Positions 42,174 to 51,976 of a DNA stretch of 64,000 nt are shown here, piece after piece. The stretch comes from an uncultured Bacteroidales bacterium (GTDB taxonomy: Bacteria > Bacteroidota > Bacteroidia > Bacteroidales > UBA932): contig CAMFBM010000001.1 in assembly GCA_945948555.1 (NCBI GenBank), positions 62,001-126,000 on the forward strand, written 5' to 3'. The translations under genes were made by a program, and so were the position numbers. Position 1 is the first letter of the stretch, and every line of letters begins with the position of its first letter. Under the pieces are notes generated by a model. It had not been told where the DNA came from. It made no database searches and worked only from the letters and a program-made list of their open reading frames with translations.

Positions 42174-45116
42174 ATGGCAGAAATACGATTAAGCAAACTC
42201 ACAAAACAGTTCAACATCGGTCTTTCCACTCTTGTGGAGTTTCTCTCAAGCAAGGGTGTGGAGGTCGAGATGAATCCGAACGCAAAGATTTCTGACGAGT
42301 ATCTGCGCGACCTCGAAGCAAAGTTCGGAGATGAGCAGAAACTCAAGCAGGATTCCGAGAAGGTAGCCATCAAACTTAAGGAAATAATTGAACTCGGCTC
42401 GAAAAAGAAGAACCAGGATGTGGAGGAGGATGACGAACCGGTTCAGGAAATAATCATCAAGAGCAACAACTTCACTCCGAAGGCTCCGACTGCGGAGAAG
42501 CCGGCCGGAAAGCCTGTGGAGAAGCAGGAGAAGGAGACTGTACCTGCACCGAAGCCTGTTGAGAAGCCTTCTGAGGTGCCTACGGCAGGGCCTGAACCTG
42601 TTCAGGAACCGGTCAAGGCCGAGATTCCTGCAGAAAGCGGGACAGAGGTAGAACCTGCAAAACAGGAAACACCTGCCGTGTCCGTACAGGACAGTCCGAA
42701 CAGTCTGAAGATTGTCGACAAGATTGACCTTTCCAAATTCTCCAAACCGTCCAGGAAGGATCAGGCATCCGTCAATACCCCTTCGGATGAACCTAAAGGA
42801 CACAATGAGAATGTTCCTGCAAAGCAACAGGAGGTCAGGAAGAGCGAGCCTGAGGTGCAGTCCGGGCAGACAGTGAAGGAAACTCCAAAGGAAACTCCAA
42901 AGGAGGAGAAGCCTCACGAGATCAGACACACCAAACTGGAAGTCGAGAAGCTTGCCGGTCCGGTTGTCGTGGACAAGATCGATCTCTCGATTTTCGAGAC
43001 AAGGAAGAGCGGGAAGAAGCGTGAGAGAATCGGCAAGGGAGGAAGCCAGAAGGTCGACGTGACAAAGGTGCAGGCCGACAACGAATCCTCACGCAAGGAC
43101 AAGAAGAAACAGGAGCAGGGCAAGCGTGAGGACCGCAAGAACAAACGCAACAGAGGAGCTGAAAGGTTCAAGCCTGCAATGACGGAGGCCGAGACAGAGG
43201 AGATGCAGAAGGAGATCCAGAAGCAGATCAAGGAGACCTACGCAAGGATGAACGAGGGGAAGGGCAAGAACAACTTCGGAGCAAAGCACCGCAAGGAGAA
43301 AAGGGAGCTTGCTTCACAGAAGATGCAGGAGGAGATGGAGCTTCAGGCACTCGACAAGAAGGTTCTGAAGGTGACGGAATTCGTGACTGTCAACGACCTC
43401 GCGACTTTGATGAACAATACTCCGGTGACAAAGGTCATCGGAGCTTGTATGAATCTCGGTCTGATGGTATCCATCAACCAGAGGCTTGATGCTGAGGCAC
43501 TTGTGCTCGTTGCTGAAGAATTCGGCTATGAGGTTGAGTTCGTCACGGCCGCCCTGACGGAGGCCATTGCCCAGGAGCAGGAGAACGACGATGACGGGAA
43601 TCTCGTTCCGAGACCTCCGGTCATCACCGTGATGGGACACGTTGACCACGGTAAGACTTCCCTCCTCGACTACATCAGGAAATCCAACGTTATTGCAGGA
43701 GAGGCAGGAGGAATCACCCAGCACATCGGTGCCTACAACGTGAAACTCCCTGACGGACAGAGGATCACCTTCCTCGACACCCCTGGCCACGAAGCCTTCA
43801 CGGCAATGCGTGCCCGAGGAGCCAAGATGACCGACCTCGCAATCATCATCATTGCCGCCGACGATGCAATCATGCCACAGACAATCGAGGCCATCAACCA
43901 CGCCCAGGCAGCAGGAGTGCCGATGATTTTCGCAATCAACAAGATCGACAAGCCGGGAGCCAACCCTGAGAAGATCAAGGAACAGCTCGCGAATATGAAC
44001 ATCCTCGTGGAAGACTGGGGCGGCAAATACCAGTGCCAGGAAATATCCGCAAAGAAAGGAATCAATGTGGACAAGCTCCTTGACAAGGTCCTTCTGGAGG
44101 CCGAGTTGCTTGAGTTGAAAGCCAATCCGTCCCGCAGGGCAACCGGAGCCGTCATCGAGTCCTCACTCGACAAGGGCCGCGGATATCTCGCGACAGTTCT
44201 CGTCCAGAACGGGACAATGAGGGTCGGTGACATTATGCTCAGCGGCTGCTACACCGGAAGGGTCAAGGCAATGTTCAACGAGCGCGGTCAGAAGGTTGAC
44301 GAGGCCGGTCCTTCGACACCGGTTTCAGTGCTCGGACTCAACGGAGCTCCGACCGCAGGAGAGACCTTCAACATAATGGCAGATGAGAAGGAAGCGAAGG
44401 ACATTGCTAACAAGAGGGAGCAGCTCATCCGCATCCAGGGTATCAAGACCCAGAAGCATATGACCCTCGAGGAAATCGGACGCCGCATTGCCATCGGTAA
44501 CTTCAAGGAACTCAATGTCATTGTCAAAGGTGATGTGGACGGTTCAATCGAAGCACTTTCCGATTCCCTGCTCAAGCTTTCTACAGAGGAAGTCAGGGTG
44601 AATGTCATCCACAAGGCCGTGGGTGCAATCTCCGAGTCCGATGTCCTTCTGGCAGCCGCCTCGGACGCCATCATCATCGGCTTCCAGGTGCGTCCTTCTG
44701 CAAACGCGAGGAAACTCGCCGAGAAGGAGGAAATCGAAATCAGGCTCTACTCCGTCATCTACGATGCAATCAACGAAGTCAAGAGCGGTATCGAGGGTAT
44801 GCTTGAGCCGGAGGAGAAAGAGGAAATCACCGCAACGGCAGAAGTCAGGGAAACCTTCAAGATCTCCAAGGTCGGCACAATCGCAGGATGTATGGTCAAG
44901 GAAGGCAAGCTTACAAGGACTGCCAAGGTGCGTGTCATCCGCGACGGCATAGTGGTTTACACTGGAGAACTCGGCTCCCTGAAACGCTTCAAGGACGATG
45001 TCAAGGAAGTCTCCGCAGGAATGGACTGCGGTCTTAACATCAGCGGCTACAACGACATCAAGATCGGAGACGTGGTTGAGGCCTATACCATCGTGGAAAT
45101 TAAGAGGACACTGTAA
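42174..45116 (+). CDS. infB: Translation initiation factor IF-2
   Basis: A GTPase that brings initiator tRNA to the ribosome. 980 residues, in the long range. A small IF2_N domain (about 1-55) is followed by a Pro/Glu/Lys-rich linker (about 90-330) and a second IF2_N-like part near 395-450. The G domain has GHVDHGKTS (488-496), [16 protein letters not shown] and [10 protein letters not shown]. Domains II, III and IV follow, ending in [14 protein letters not shown]. It closes the rimP-nusA-infB set, and a SusC gene starts only 3 bases after its stop. Confidence 0.98.
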   Translation: MAEIRLSKLTKQFNIGLSTLVEFLSSKGVEVEMNPNAKISDEYLRDLEAKFGDEQKLKQDSEKVAIKLKEIIELGSKKKNQDVEEDDEPVQEIIIKSNNFTPKAPTAEKPAGKPVEKQEKETVPAPKPVEKPSEVPTAGPEPVQEPVKAEIPAESGTEVEPAKQETPAVSVQDSPNSLKIVDKIDLSKFSKPSRKDQASVNTPSDEPKGHNENVPAKQQEVRKSEPEVQSGQTVKETPKETPKEEKPHEIRHTKLEVEKLAGPVVVDKIDLSIFETRKSGKKRERIGKGGSQKVDVTKVQADNESSRKDKKKQEQGKREDRKNKRNRGAERFKPAMTEAETEEMQKEIQKQIKETYARMNEGKGKNNFGAKHRKEKRELASQKMQEEMELQALDKKVLKVTEFVTVNDLATLMNNTPVTKVIGACMNLGLMVSINQRLDAEALVLVAEEFGYEVEFVTAALTEAIAQEQENDDDGNLVPRPPVITVMGHVDHGKTSLLDYIRKSNVIAGEAGGITQHIGAYNVKLPDGQRITFLDTPGHEAFTAMRARGAKMTDLAIIIIAADDAIMPQTIEAINHAQAAGVPMIFAINKIDKPGANPEKIKEQLANMNILVEDWGGKYQCQEISAKKGINVDKLLDKVLLEAELLELKANPSRRATGAVIESSLDKGRGYLATVLVQNGTMRVGDIMLSGCYTGRVKAMFNERGQKVDEAGPSTPVSVLGLNGAPTAGETFNIMADEKEAKDIANKREQLIRIQGIKTQKHMTLEEIGRRIAIGNFKELNVIVKGDVDGSIEALSDSLLKLSTEEVRVNVIHKAVGAISESDVLLAAASDAIIIGFQVRPSANARKLAEKEEIEIRLYSVIYDAINEVKSGIEGMLEPEEKEEITATAEVRETFKISKVGTIAGCMVKEGKLTRTAKVRVIRDGIVVYTGELGSLKRFKDDVKEVSAGMDCGLNISGYNDIKIGDVVEAYTIVEIKRTL

Positions 45117-45119
45117 ATA

Positions 45120-48100
45120 ATGAGGCATATAGTTGTATTGATATTGGCATTGTTCATTGCAATGTCGTCATCTAATGCGCAAAATGCCGATAAGACGAAT
45201 ACCGGAAAACAGTCCCGTACCCTGATTGGTGTGGTGAAGGACTCACAGGGGAAAGGACTTCCGGGTGCTGTAGTCTATTTAAAAAGCACGCCGTCGAAAG
45301 GCACGGAAACGGATCGTTTCGGTAATTTCGAGTTGAAGGGCCTGCCTGAAGGCTCCTTAACTGTTATAGTGACTATGCTCGGTATGGAAGAGGTGGAGAT
45401 TCTCTACACCGGACAGGAAAGCACAGTCGTTACTCTGAAAGAACAGGCGCAAAGCATTGATGATGTAGTTGTGACCGGTATCGTCACAAGAAACCGCAAT
45501 AGTTTTACCGGATCGGCATCGACATTCTCGGGGCAGGAGTTGAAGAAAATTGGCACTACCAACATCCTTCAGAGTCTGAAAACGCTTGAACCTGCGATGA
45601 CAATCGTGGAAAACAACCTTCGTGGTGCGGACCCGAATACTATGCCCGACCTTGAAATCAGGGGCAAGACAAGTATTGTCGGAGACCTTGAGTCGGACTA
45701 TGAGAATGTGCCAAACCAACCTCTGTTCATTCTGGATGGGATGGAGGTGGAAATCAGCGCCATAGTCAATCTGAACATAGACAGGGTCAAAAGTGTGACC
45801 GTCCTGAAGGATGCCGCCTCCACTGCGATTTATGGTTCAAAGTCGGCCAACGGAGTCATCGTAGTGGAAACCGTTCCTCCTGAACCGGGACGACTCAGGG
45901 TCAGCTACAGCGGAAATTTCGGCGTTCAATTCCCCGATCTGAGCGACTACAATCTGATGAATGCCGAAGAGAAACTCACTTTCGAGAAACTTGCCGGCAG
46001 ATACACCTCCAGAACGGAAACAGAATCCCCGGAGCAGGATGCCCTTGACGAGCTCTACTATTCAAGGCTCAAGGCAGTGCGTTCCGGCGTGGATTCATAC
46101 TGGCTTTCAGACCCTCTGAGGGTAGTCTTCAACCATTCCCACAATTTGTACGTGGATGGAGGAGACAACAATATGCAGTATGGCATAGGAGTAAACTACG
46201 GGAACGAGAAAGGAGTGATGAAAGGTTCCGACAGGGAATTGCTTGGAGGAAACATCCAGGTCAGATACCGGAAGAACAATTTCACATTCTCAAACAACTT
46301 CAACATATCCTTGGTCAATTCGGATGCGGAACCTGTTTCTTTCGATATGTTCGCAAACGCCAATCCTTATTACAGGAAATACGCCGATGACGGTTCAGTC
46401 CCTCTGCTTCTTGAGGATCCGGCAGTTGCAGGGACCAACATCTACAATCCCCTGGCTCTCTTCAACATCACCAACACAAACCACACCAGGGATTTCGGTA
46501 TTTCGGACCAGTTTGACCTCACCTACAGGTTCCTCGGAGCTTTTTCCATAAGAGGTACATTCGGATTTATGAAGGACAACGCCGAAACGGAGGCTTTCAA
46601 GTCGCCTGACCATCCGGATTTCACAGGAAGCATCGCGGAAAAGAAAGGGTCTTATTCAGAGGACAAGAATGACACATTCAGCTACAACGGAAGAATTGTC
46701 CTCAGCTTCGGAAAACTGTTCAAAGGTCAGCACAACGTAAGTGCCAATGCAAGCTGGGACTTCAGTGAGAAAAATCTCAAGAGGACCGGCTACAGTCTGA
46801 CGGGTTTTGTCGGGGACTATCACAGGAATCCGGCTTTCTCGGCAGGTTTCGACCAGGGAACAAAACCCCTATATTCCAAATCCAGGTCAAGGTCCACGGG
46901 TTTCCTGATCAGCGCCAACTATGCCTACAAGGGAAGATATATGGTTGACCTGAATTACAGGCTGGACGGATCTTCAGTCTTCGGAGCCGGCAGAATGTTC
47001 ACGGGAACCTGGTCATTCGGTGTGGCCTGGGATATAACAAATGAGAAATGGTTCAAGGCTGAATGGGTGAATTTCTTGAAAATAAGGTATTCTGCAGGTA
47101 ATCCCGGCAATCAGAACTTCGATGCCTATATGTCTTCAGGAATATATGAATACAATCCTGAATATACCAATATCTTCGGGGAGAGTGCCATTCTCAACAA
47201 GGCCGCGAACAGAAATCTGGCCTGGCAGAAGACCCTTGACCAGAACATCGGTCTTGACTTTACAGCCTGGGAAGAGAGAATAAGGATGTCCTTCGACTAC
47301 TGGCACAAGAACACAAATCCACTCCTGGTTTCAATCAGTCTTCCACCGTCTGCAGGACAGACAAGGGCCTACACAAATCTTGGAGGACAGATTTCACAGG
47401 GGTTCTCCGGGACGATAAATGTCATCGCCATAAAAAAAAGGGAGACGAGGCTGGGCATGAACTGGTCCTTCCGTCACAGCAAATCGGTTTACACCGGAAT
47501 AGGCGACAATCTTGAATTCATGAACAATCACGGAAGTTCGGAGGTATTCAGGAGATATTATGACGGTGCCAGTCCTGACGACATCTGGGCTGTCAGATCC
47601 CTCGGAATCGACCCGGCAACGGGAAAGGAAGTCTTTCTTACCAGAAACGGGGAATACACATTCCAATACAACGCATCCGACGAGGTCAAGGTGGGGTCCA
47701 CGACTCCGGACCTTGAGGGAGTTATAGGACTTTCCTTTTACTGGAAGCAATTATCCGCAAGTATCAACTGCCGCTACCAACTTGGGGGGCAAATCTTTGC
47801 CTCAGCACTATACAACAAGGTCGAGAACCTCAGTGAACAGCAGCTCTACTACAACGTAGACCGGAGGGCACTCTATGACAGATGGCAGAAGCCCGGAGAC
47901 GAGGCACAGTTCAAGGCCATAGACAATCTTGATTCCACCCCTATGTCCTCAAGGTTTGTTCTTGACAACAACATCTTCTCATTTGAATCAATATCAGTTG
48001 GATATGACACAAACGCGGAATGGCTGAAGAAAATCAGGATTCAGGGAGCATCGATAAGATTGTACGCCAACAACATCTGGAGACTGTCATCCGTGAAGGA

Positions 48101-48164
48101 GGAAAGAGGCATCGAATATCCATTCTCCAACAGCGTCTCGCTATCAATCAGTCTCAGGTTCTAA
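45120..48164 (+). CDS. SusC/RagA family TonB-linked transporter, metzincin-linked locus
   Basis: 1014 residues. Signal peptide ending SSSNAQ (about 21), carboxypeptidase-regulatory-like domain (about 35-105), the SusC hinge IDDVVVTGIVTRNRNSF, plug with PLFILDGMEVEISA and VLKDAASTAIYGSKSANGVI, and a barrel ending SISLRF. It is the transporter half of a pair with the next gene, 14 bases downstream. The set SusC-SusD-DUF4843-PKD-like-metzincin-type protease is a recurring Bacteroidetes operon lacking sugar enzymes. It begins 3 bases after infB with no recognisable promoter in between. Confidence 0.95.
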   Translation: MRHIVVLILALFIAMSSSNAQNADKTNTGKQSRTLIGVVKDSQGKGLPGAVVYLKSTPSKGTETDRFGNFELKGLPEGSLTVIVTMLGMEEVEILYTGQESTVVTLKEQAQSIDDVVVTGIVTRNRNSFTGSASTFSGQELKKIGTTNILQSLKTLEPAMTIVENNLRGADPNTMPDLEIRGKTSIVGDLESDYENVPNQPLFILDGMEVEISAIVNLNIDRVKSVTVLKDAASTAIYGSKSANGVIVVETVPPEPGRLRVSYSGNFGVQFPDLSDYNLMNAEEKLTFEKLAGRYTSRTETESPEQDALDELYYSRLKAVRSGVDSYWLSDPLRVVFNHSHNLYVDGGDNNMQYGIGVNYGNEKGVMKGSDRELLGGNIQVRYRKNNFTFSNNFNISLVNSDAEPVSFDMFANANPYYRKYADDGSVPLLLEDPAVAGTNIYNPLALFNITNTNHTRDFGISDQFDLTYRFLGAFSIRGTFGFMKDNAETEAFKSPDHPDFTGSIAEKKGSYSEDKNDTFSYNGRIVLSFGKLFKGQHNVSANASWDFSEKNLKRTGYSLTGFVGDYHRNPAFSAGFDQGTKPLYSKSRSRSTGFLISANYAYKGRYMVDLNYRLDGSSVFGAGRMFTGTWSFGVAWDITNEKWFKAEWVNFLKIRYSAGNPGNQNFDAYMSSGIYEYNPEYTNIFGESAILNKAANRNLAWQKTLDQNIGLDFTAWEERIRMSFDYWHKNTNPLLVSISLPPSAGQTRAYTNLGGQISQGFSGTINVIAIKKRETRLGMNWSFRHSKSVYTGIGDNLEFMNNHGSSEVFRRYYDGASPDDIWAVRSLGIDPATGKEVFLTRNGEYTFQYNASDEVKVGSTTPDLEGVIGLSFYWKQLSASINCRYQLGGQIFASALYNKVENLSEQQLYYNVDRRALYDRWQKPGDEAQFKAIDNLDSTPMSSRFVLDNNIFSFESISVGYDTNAEWLKKIRIQGASIRLYANNIWRLSSVKEERGIEYPFSNSVSLSISLRF

Positions 48165-48178
48165 GAACTCCCATATAT

Positions 48179-49666
48179 ATGAAAAATATGAAAAAATATG
48201 TAATATATATGTTTCTGTCGGCTTTTCCACTGATGGCGGTCACCTCGTGCCGTGCATGGCTTGATGTGGATTCTGAGGACAGGATTCTCGAGGACAAATT
48301 GTTCTCAAGCACCGATGGATTCTATACGGCACTCAACGGAGTTTATGTGGATCTTGTCAACAGGGATCTCTACAGCGGCACACTTGGGCCTCTCACTGCG
48401 GATGTCCTTGCACAGTATTGGAATACGGAGGCGGATTCACATCTGTACGGTTCGCTCTCACTACTTCTGCCTGAAGCGAAAAGAACAGCTGTGAACGGTT
48501 TGTGGACAAGAGCATATTTCCTTATTCTGAATATAAACAAGATTATCAGCCACTGCGATGATAAACGGGGAACTGTACTCAATGAAAAGGATTACAGCAT
48601 AATTAAAGGAGAAGCACTTGCACTGAGGGCTCTGCTGCATTTTGAGCTCCTAAGGTATTTCGGCCCTGTTTTCAGTGTGTCTGCAGGAAAGGATGCGATT
48701 CCTTATGTCACTGAACCTGAGCCTCAGGTAAATCCGATTCTGCCGGCGATGAGCGTAATTTCCAAGCTCAATTCCGACATAACGGAAGCCATTGGGTTGC
48801 TGGAGGAATATGACCCCGTGCTTGTTTACGGGAAGAACGAGACAGACAATTCAGGACGCAATATCTATGCTTACAGGAACCTGAGGATGAACTGCTTCGC
48901 CGTAAAAGCCCTTGGCGCAAGGGTCAATATGTACCTGAGTTATCTGAATGATTACCGTGGGAAAGCACTTGCATATGCTGAGGAAGTTATTCGGGAGGCC
49001 TCCGCATTCTTTCCTTTCTCGACAAGGGAGGAAGTGAGCGGGCAGGCCGCAACCGGAAACGTGAATGTCTCTGCCCAGGACAGAATCCTTTCATCCGACA
49101 TCCTTTTTGCCGTTTACAATATCAAACGCGGGGCCGACATATATGAATATCTGTTCTCCCCTTCTCTTCAAATCAACCGGTTGCTTTCCGTGACCGGCAG
49201 TGGATACAGGAGTATCTACCCCGAAGAAAGCGATCTGAGGACATATCAGTGGACTGCCAGAAAGGATGTTGCGGGGAACGACATAATGTGTTTTGTGAAA
49301 TATGAAGGGATGGAGGTGGATGGCAAATCATATCCATATATGATTCCGGTACTGAGAATGTCGGAGATGTTCCTGATTGCTGCTGAATGTTATGCTGTTG
49401 AGGGGAAGGAGGACCTTGCATACGAAAGGCTGAACACACTGAGGAACGCACGGCAGACCTCAAAAGTAACTTCTGCCATAGAGGCGGAAATTGAAAATGA
49501 ATATGTCAGGGAGTTTGTGGGTGAGGGACAGTATTTCTGGTTCTGCAAGAGAAAGAACTACCATAGTCTCAGCTGTCTGTATGACAGGTCCAGACCGGAC
49601 AGAAACATTAGCACGGAAGACTATGTGTTTGAATTGCCTCAAAGCGAAGGAGGATTCAGAGAATGA
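48179..49666 (+). CDS. RagB/SusD family lipoprotein, metzincin-linked locus
   Basis: 495 residues from ATG 48179 (48188 is a close alternative). A lipoprotein signal ends AVTSC (Cys about 24). A SusD body has LFSSTDGFYTALNGVYVDLVNRDLY, the LALRALLHFELLRYFGP helix, typical of the family, and YPYMIPVLRMSEMFLIAAECY near the C-terminus. The frame is open far upstream, but that part lies inside the SusC gene and has no signal. It overlaps the next gene by four bases (ATGA), so translation is coupled. Substrate unknown; the metalloprotease downstream suggests peptides. Confidence 0.94.
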   Translation: MKNMKKYVIYMFLSAFPLMAVTSCRAWLDVDSEDRILEDKLFSSTDGFYTALNGVYVDLVNRDLYSGTLGPLTADVLAQYWNTEADSHLYGSLSLLLPEAKRTAVNGLWTRAYFLILNINKIISHCDDKRGTVLNEKDYSIIKGEALALRALLHFELLRYFGPVFSVSAGKDAIPYVTEPEPQVNPILPAMSVISKLNSDITEAIGLLEEYDPVLVYGKNETDNSGRNIYAYRNLRMNCFAVKALGARVNMYLSYLNDYRGKALAYAEEVIREASAFFPFSTREEVSGQAATGNVNVSAQDRILSSDILFAVYNIKRGADIYEYLFSPSLQINRLLSVTGSGYRSIYPEESDLRTYQWTARKDVAGNDIMCFVKYEGMEVDGKSYPYMIPVLRMSEMFLIAAECYAVEGKEDLAYERLNTLRNARQTSKVTSAIEAEIENEYVREFVGEGQYFWFCKRKNYHSLSCLYDRSRPDRNISTEDYVFELPQSEGGFRE

Positions 49667-50415
49667 GAAGAATGACAATGGAAATTGCGGCGGCATTCCT
49701 GATTGCGGGATGTTCATCCGGTATAGACACCTACACCGGAAATGCAGGTGTGTATTTTGCAATGCCTTCCGGCACATCATACGCCAATTCCGACACGACA
49801 TACACGGACACTTCAATACTTCCGTTTGTTGTCACTGATGATACTGAAGCCGTTTTCCACCTGAAAATCAAGATTTTGGGGAAAGTAGAAAAATGGGACC
49901 GGAAAGTGTCTGTCAGAGTGGTGGAAGAAGAATCCACCACATTGTCTGAGGATTATGATGCTCTTGACCCATATTATATTCTGAAGGCCGGGGAGGTTTT
50001 CGGGACTGTTCCCATCAGATTTCACCGCACGGCTTCCCTGGAGGGGGAAGAAAGGACATTGACCGTTGAACTGGTTCCGAATGAGGATTTCTCGCTGCCC
50101 ATAAGCCTTTGGAGAAATTCGTCAACGGAATACGTGAATGTCATCAGACACAGTATCAGGGTGAGTGACAAATATGTGCAGCTGCCGGGATATGCACCCG
50201 GACATTTCGGCCCGTTTTCACAGAAGAAAATGAAAATCCTGCTGGAACTGTTCTCTATGAATTTGATGGATTTCAACGAGAAACTGCCCGTAACGGTAAC
50301 CAAAGCCCTTGGCCAGAAATTCGACAGATGGCTCAAGGAAATGAAAGCGAAAGGAGAAACGGTGCTGGAAGAAGACGGCTCCGAAATGAAAGCAGGAGAT
50401 TATATATATCTATGA
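49663..50415 (+). CDS. DUF4843 family lipoprotein
   Basis: 250 residues; signal peptide with LIAGC (Cys about 17). A DUF4843-type beta-rich domain follows (about 30-160, with TDTSILPFVVTDDTEAVFHLKIKILGK and the VVEEESTTLSEDYD turn). A C-terminal helical part carries LPGYAPGHFGPFSQKKMKILLELF, which is typical of the family's end. The role is unknown; always near SusCD as far as I recall. Overlaps SusD by ATGA and the PKD-like gene by four bases. Confidence 0.88.
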   Translation: MRRMTMEIAAAFLIAGCSSGIDTYTGNAGVYFAMPSGTSYANSDTTYTDTSILPFVVTDDTEAVFHLKIKILGKVEKWDRKVSVRVVEEESTTLSEDYDALDPYYILKAGEVFGTVPIRFHRTASLEGEERTLTVELVPNEDFSLPISLWRNSSTEYVNVIRHSIRVSDKYVQLPGYAPGHFGPFSQKKMKILLELFSMNLMDFNEKLPVTVTKALGQKFDRWLKEMKAKGETVLEEDGSEMKAGDYIYL

Positions 50416-51965
50416 TTGAAAGAATATTGAATATTTCGGGAATAATGAATATTCCTAAACTGGCAATCGCAGCTTTCGTGACGGCCGGGAGTGTCTGCGG
50501 ATGTTTCAGAGACAAAGGGAATTATGACTATATTGAAGTCAATGAGGCAATTATCTCGGACCATGGATTTACAGAAAAATACGATGTGCGCCTTAATGAA
50601 AGTACACTTGACATCGTTCCGGAAATAACATTCACAAAGGACAGCGAGGGAAAAGGAGACTACGGCTACGAATGGGTTGCAGTCGGACAAAACTTCTACA
50701 GGGGTCAGAGGTTTACCATAGGTACCGAAAGGGAATTGCATTACCCGGTCAGGCTTGCCGCGGAAGAATACATCCTGTACTTCAAAGTGACCGACAAGTC
50801 AACTGATCTTGTTTTCAGCAAGAGTGTCGGTCTGAATGTCAGGTCGCTGTACTCAACCGGATGGCTGCTTGGCGGTGAAGAACCGGACGGGTCGGGTCAG
50901 GTAGATATGATCTCGTTCAGTGCACAGACAAAATATCTCACCAGGACTCTGACCTTCAATGATGGTCTTGAAACAGGACCTGTCCGTCTTGTCTGGATTG
51001 ACAATGATGAATGGACATCTGAAAACAGATTGTATGTTTCCACTGACAGGGGCACATTCAAGTTCGACAGGGAAAGTTTCACCGGTTCCCCTTACACATC
51101 TTTGGTACATTCATTCGTTCTGCCGCCTGAGGGAGACTGCGTAATGACTGACAGCCAGAAAATCTCCGACAAGAGACACGTCGTGATTGTGGACTCAAGG
51201 GCATACGTGGTGAGTTCGGACGGAGGAATGATCGGGAATACTTTCAGTGTCACTGCCGAGGGACAGGAATGTGAGACTGCACCCAAGATGATGTGCAATC
51301 ACAAATCCAGGGACATCAGAATGTTCATCTTCCTGGATTCCGTCAGGAAACGCTTCTGCTATATCAGCGGACTGACAGTCAAGGAATTCATCCCGCTGCC
51401 CGATTCCGAGGGAGATGCATACAGTTACGACACAATGAAAGATTTCCCGCACGGTCTGGACATGGTGACCGCCGTCAATTCATTTTTCGGATCCGGCCAG
51501 AGCGCAGCCATAATGAAGAATCCGGATGACGGTTCTGTCTGGATTTACTGTATGACAGCCAACAACGCGGGTACATACGGAAAAGAAGGCCGTTACAAGG
51601 CGGATTTGTCCGTAGCCACGGATTTTGACCGCGCTCAGCACATCGTGATGACCACAAATCACGGTTATCTGATTTATAGTGTGGAGAACAGGTTGTATGG
51701 TTTCAATTTCAGGAGCACCCCTCAGACCTGTATTCTGCTGGAGACTTTCAACGCTCCAGTTACCTGTCTCAAGGCGGACAATGAGACCGATGAAAAATAT
51801 AATGACATCTTTTTTGTTGCGACATACGATGATTCATCTCCGCGCAGCGGAATACTTTATAAATATAAGGTGACAGATTCACCTGACGAAACGGAAATTA
51901 CAAGACTGGAAAGTTTTGACAAAGGTTTTCTTAAAATTCACAGCATTTGCTATAAACATTTTTAA
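50412..51965 (+). CDS. PKD-like family lipoprotein
   Basis: 517 residues from ATG 50412, which overlaps the previous stop (ATGA). A later ATG at 50445 would give a cleaner lipoprotein signal (MNIPKLAIAAFVTAGSVCGC), so the true start may be that one. A PKD-type beta domain (about 40-140, with KGNYDYIEVNEA and ITFTKDSEGKGDYGYEWV) is followed by a long beta-rich part with propeller-like repeats ending in IFFVATYDD. Probably a surface substrate-binding partner for the importer. Confidence 0.87.
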   Translation: MIERILNISGIMNIPKLAIAAFVTAGSVCGCFRDKGNYDYIEVNEAIISDHGFTEKYDVRLNESTLDIVPEITFTKDSEGKGDYGYEWVAVGQNFYRGQRFTIGTERELHYPVRLAAEEYILYFKVTDKSTDLVFSKSVGLNVRSLYSTGWLLGGEEPDGSGQVDMISFSAQTKYLTRTLTFNDGLETGPVRLVWIDNDEWTSENRLYVSTDRGTFKFDRESFTGSPYTSLVHSFVLPPEGDCVMTDSQKISDKRHVVIVDSRAYVVSSDGGMIGNTFSVTAEGQECETAPKMMCNHKSRDIRMFIFLDSVRKRFCYISGLTVKEFIPLPDSEGDAYSYDTMKDFPHGLDMVTAVNSFFGSGQSAAIMKNPDDGSVWIYCMTANNAGTYGKEGRYKADLSVATDFDRAQHIVMTTNHGYLIYSVENRLYGFNFRSTPQTCILLETFNAPVTCLKADNETDEKYNDIFFVATYDDSSPRSGILYKYKVTDSPDETEITRLESFDKGFLKIHSICYKHF

Positions 51966-51976
51966 CGATTTACGAA

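Noticed and set aside
42246..42929. A Leu/Arg-rich 227-codon frame opposite the infB linker
   Set aside because: Caused by the biased Lys/Glu/Pro codons of the IF2 linker on the other strand.
48020..48178. 53-codon upstream extension of the second SusD
   Set aside because: Lies inside the SusC gene and would bury the lipoprotein signal peptide.
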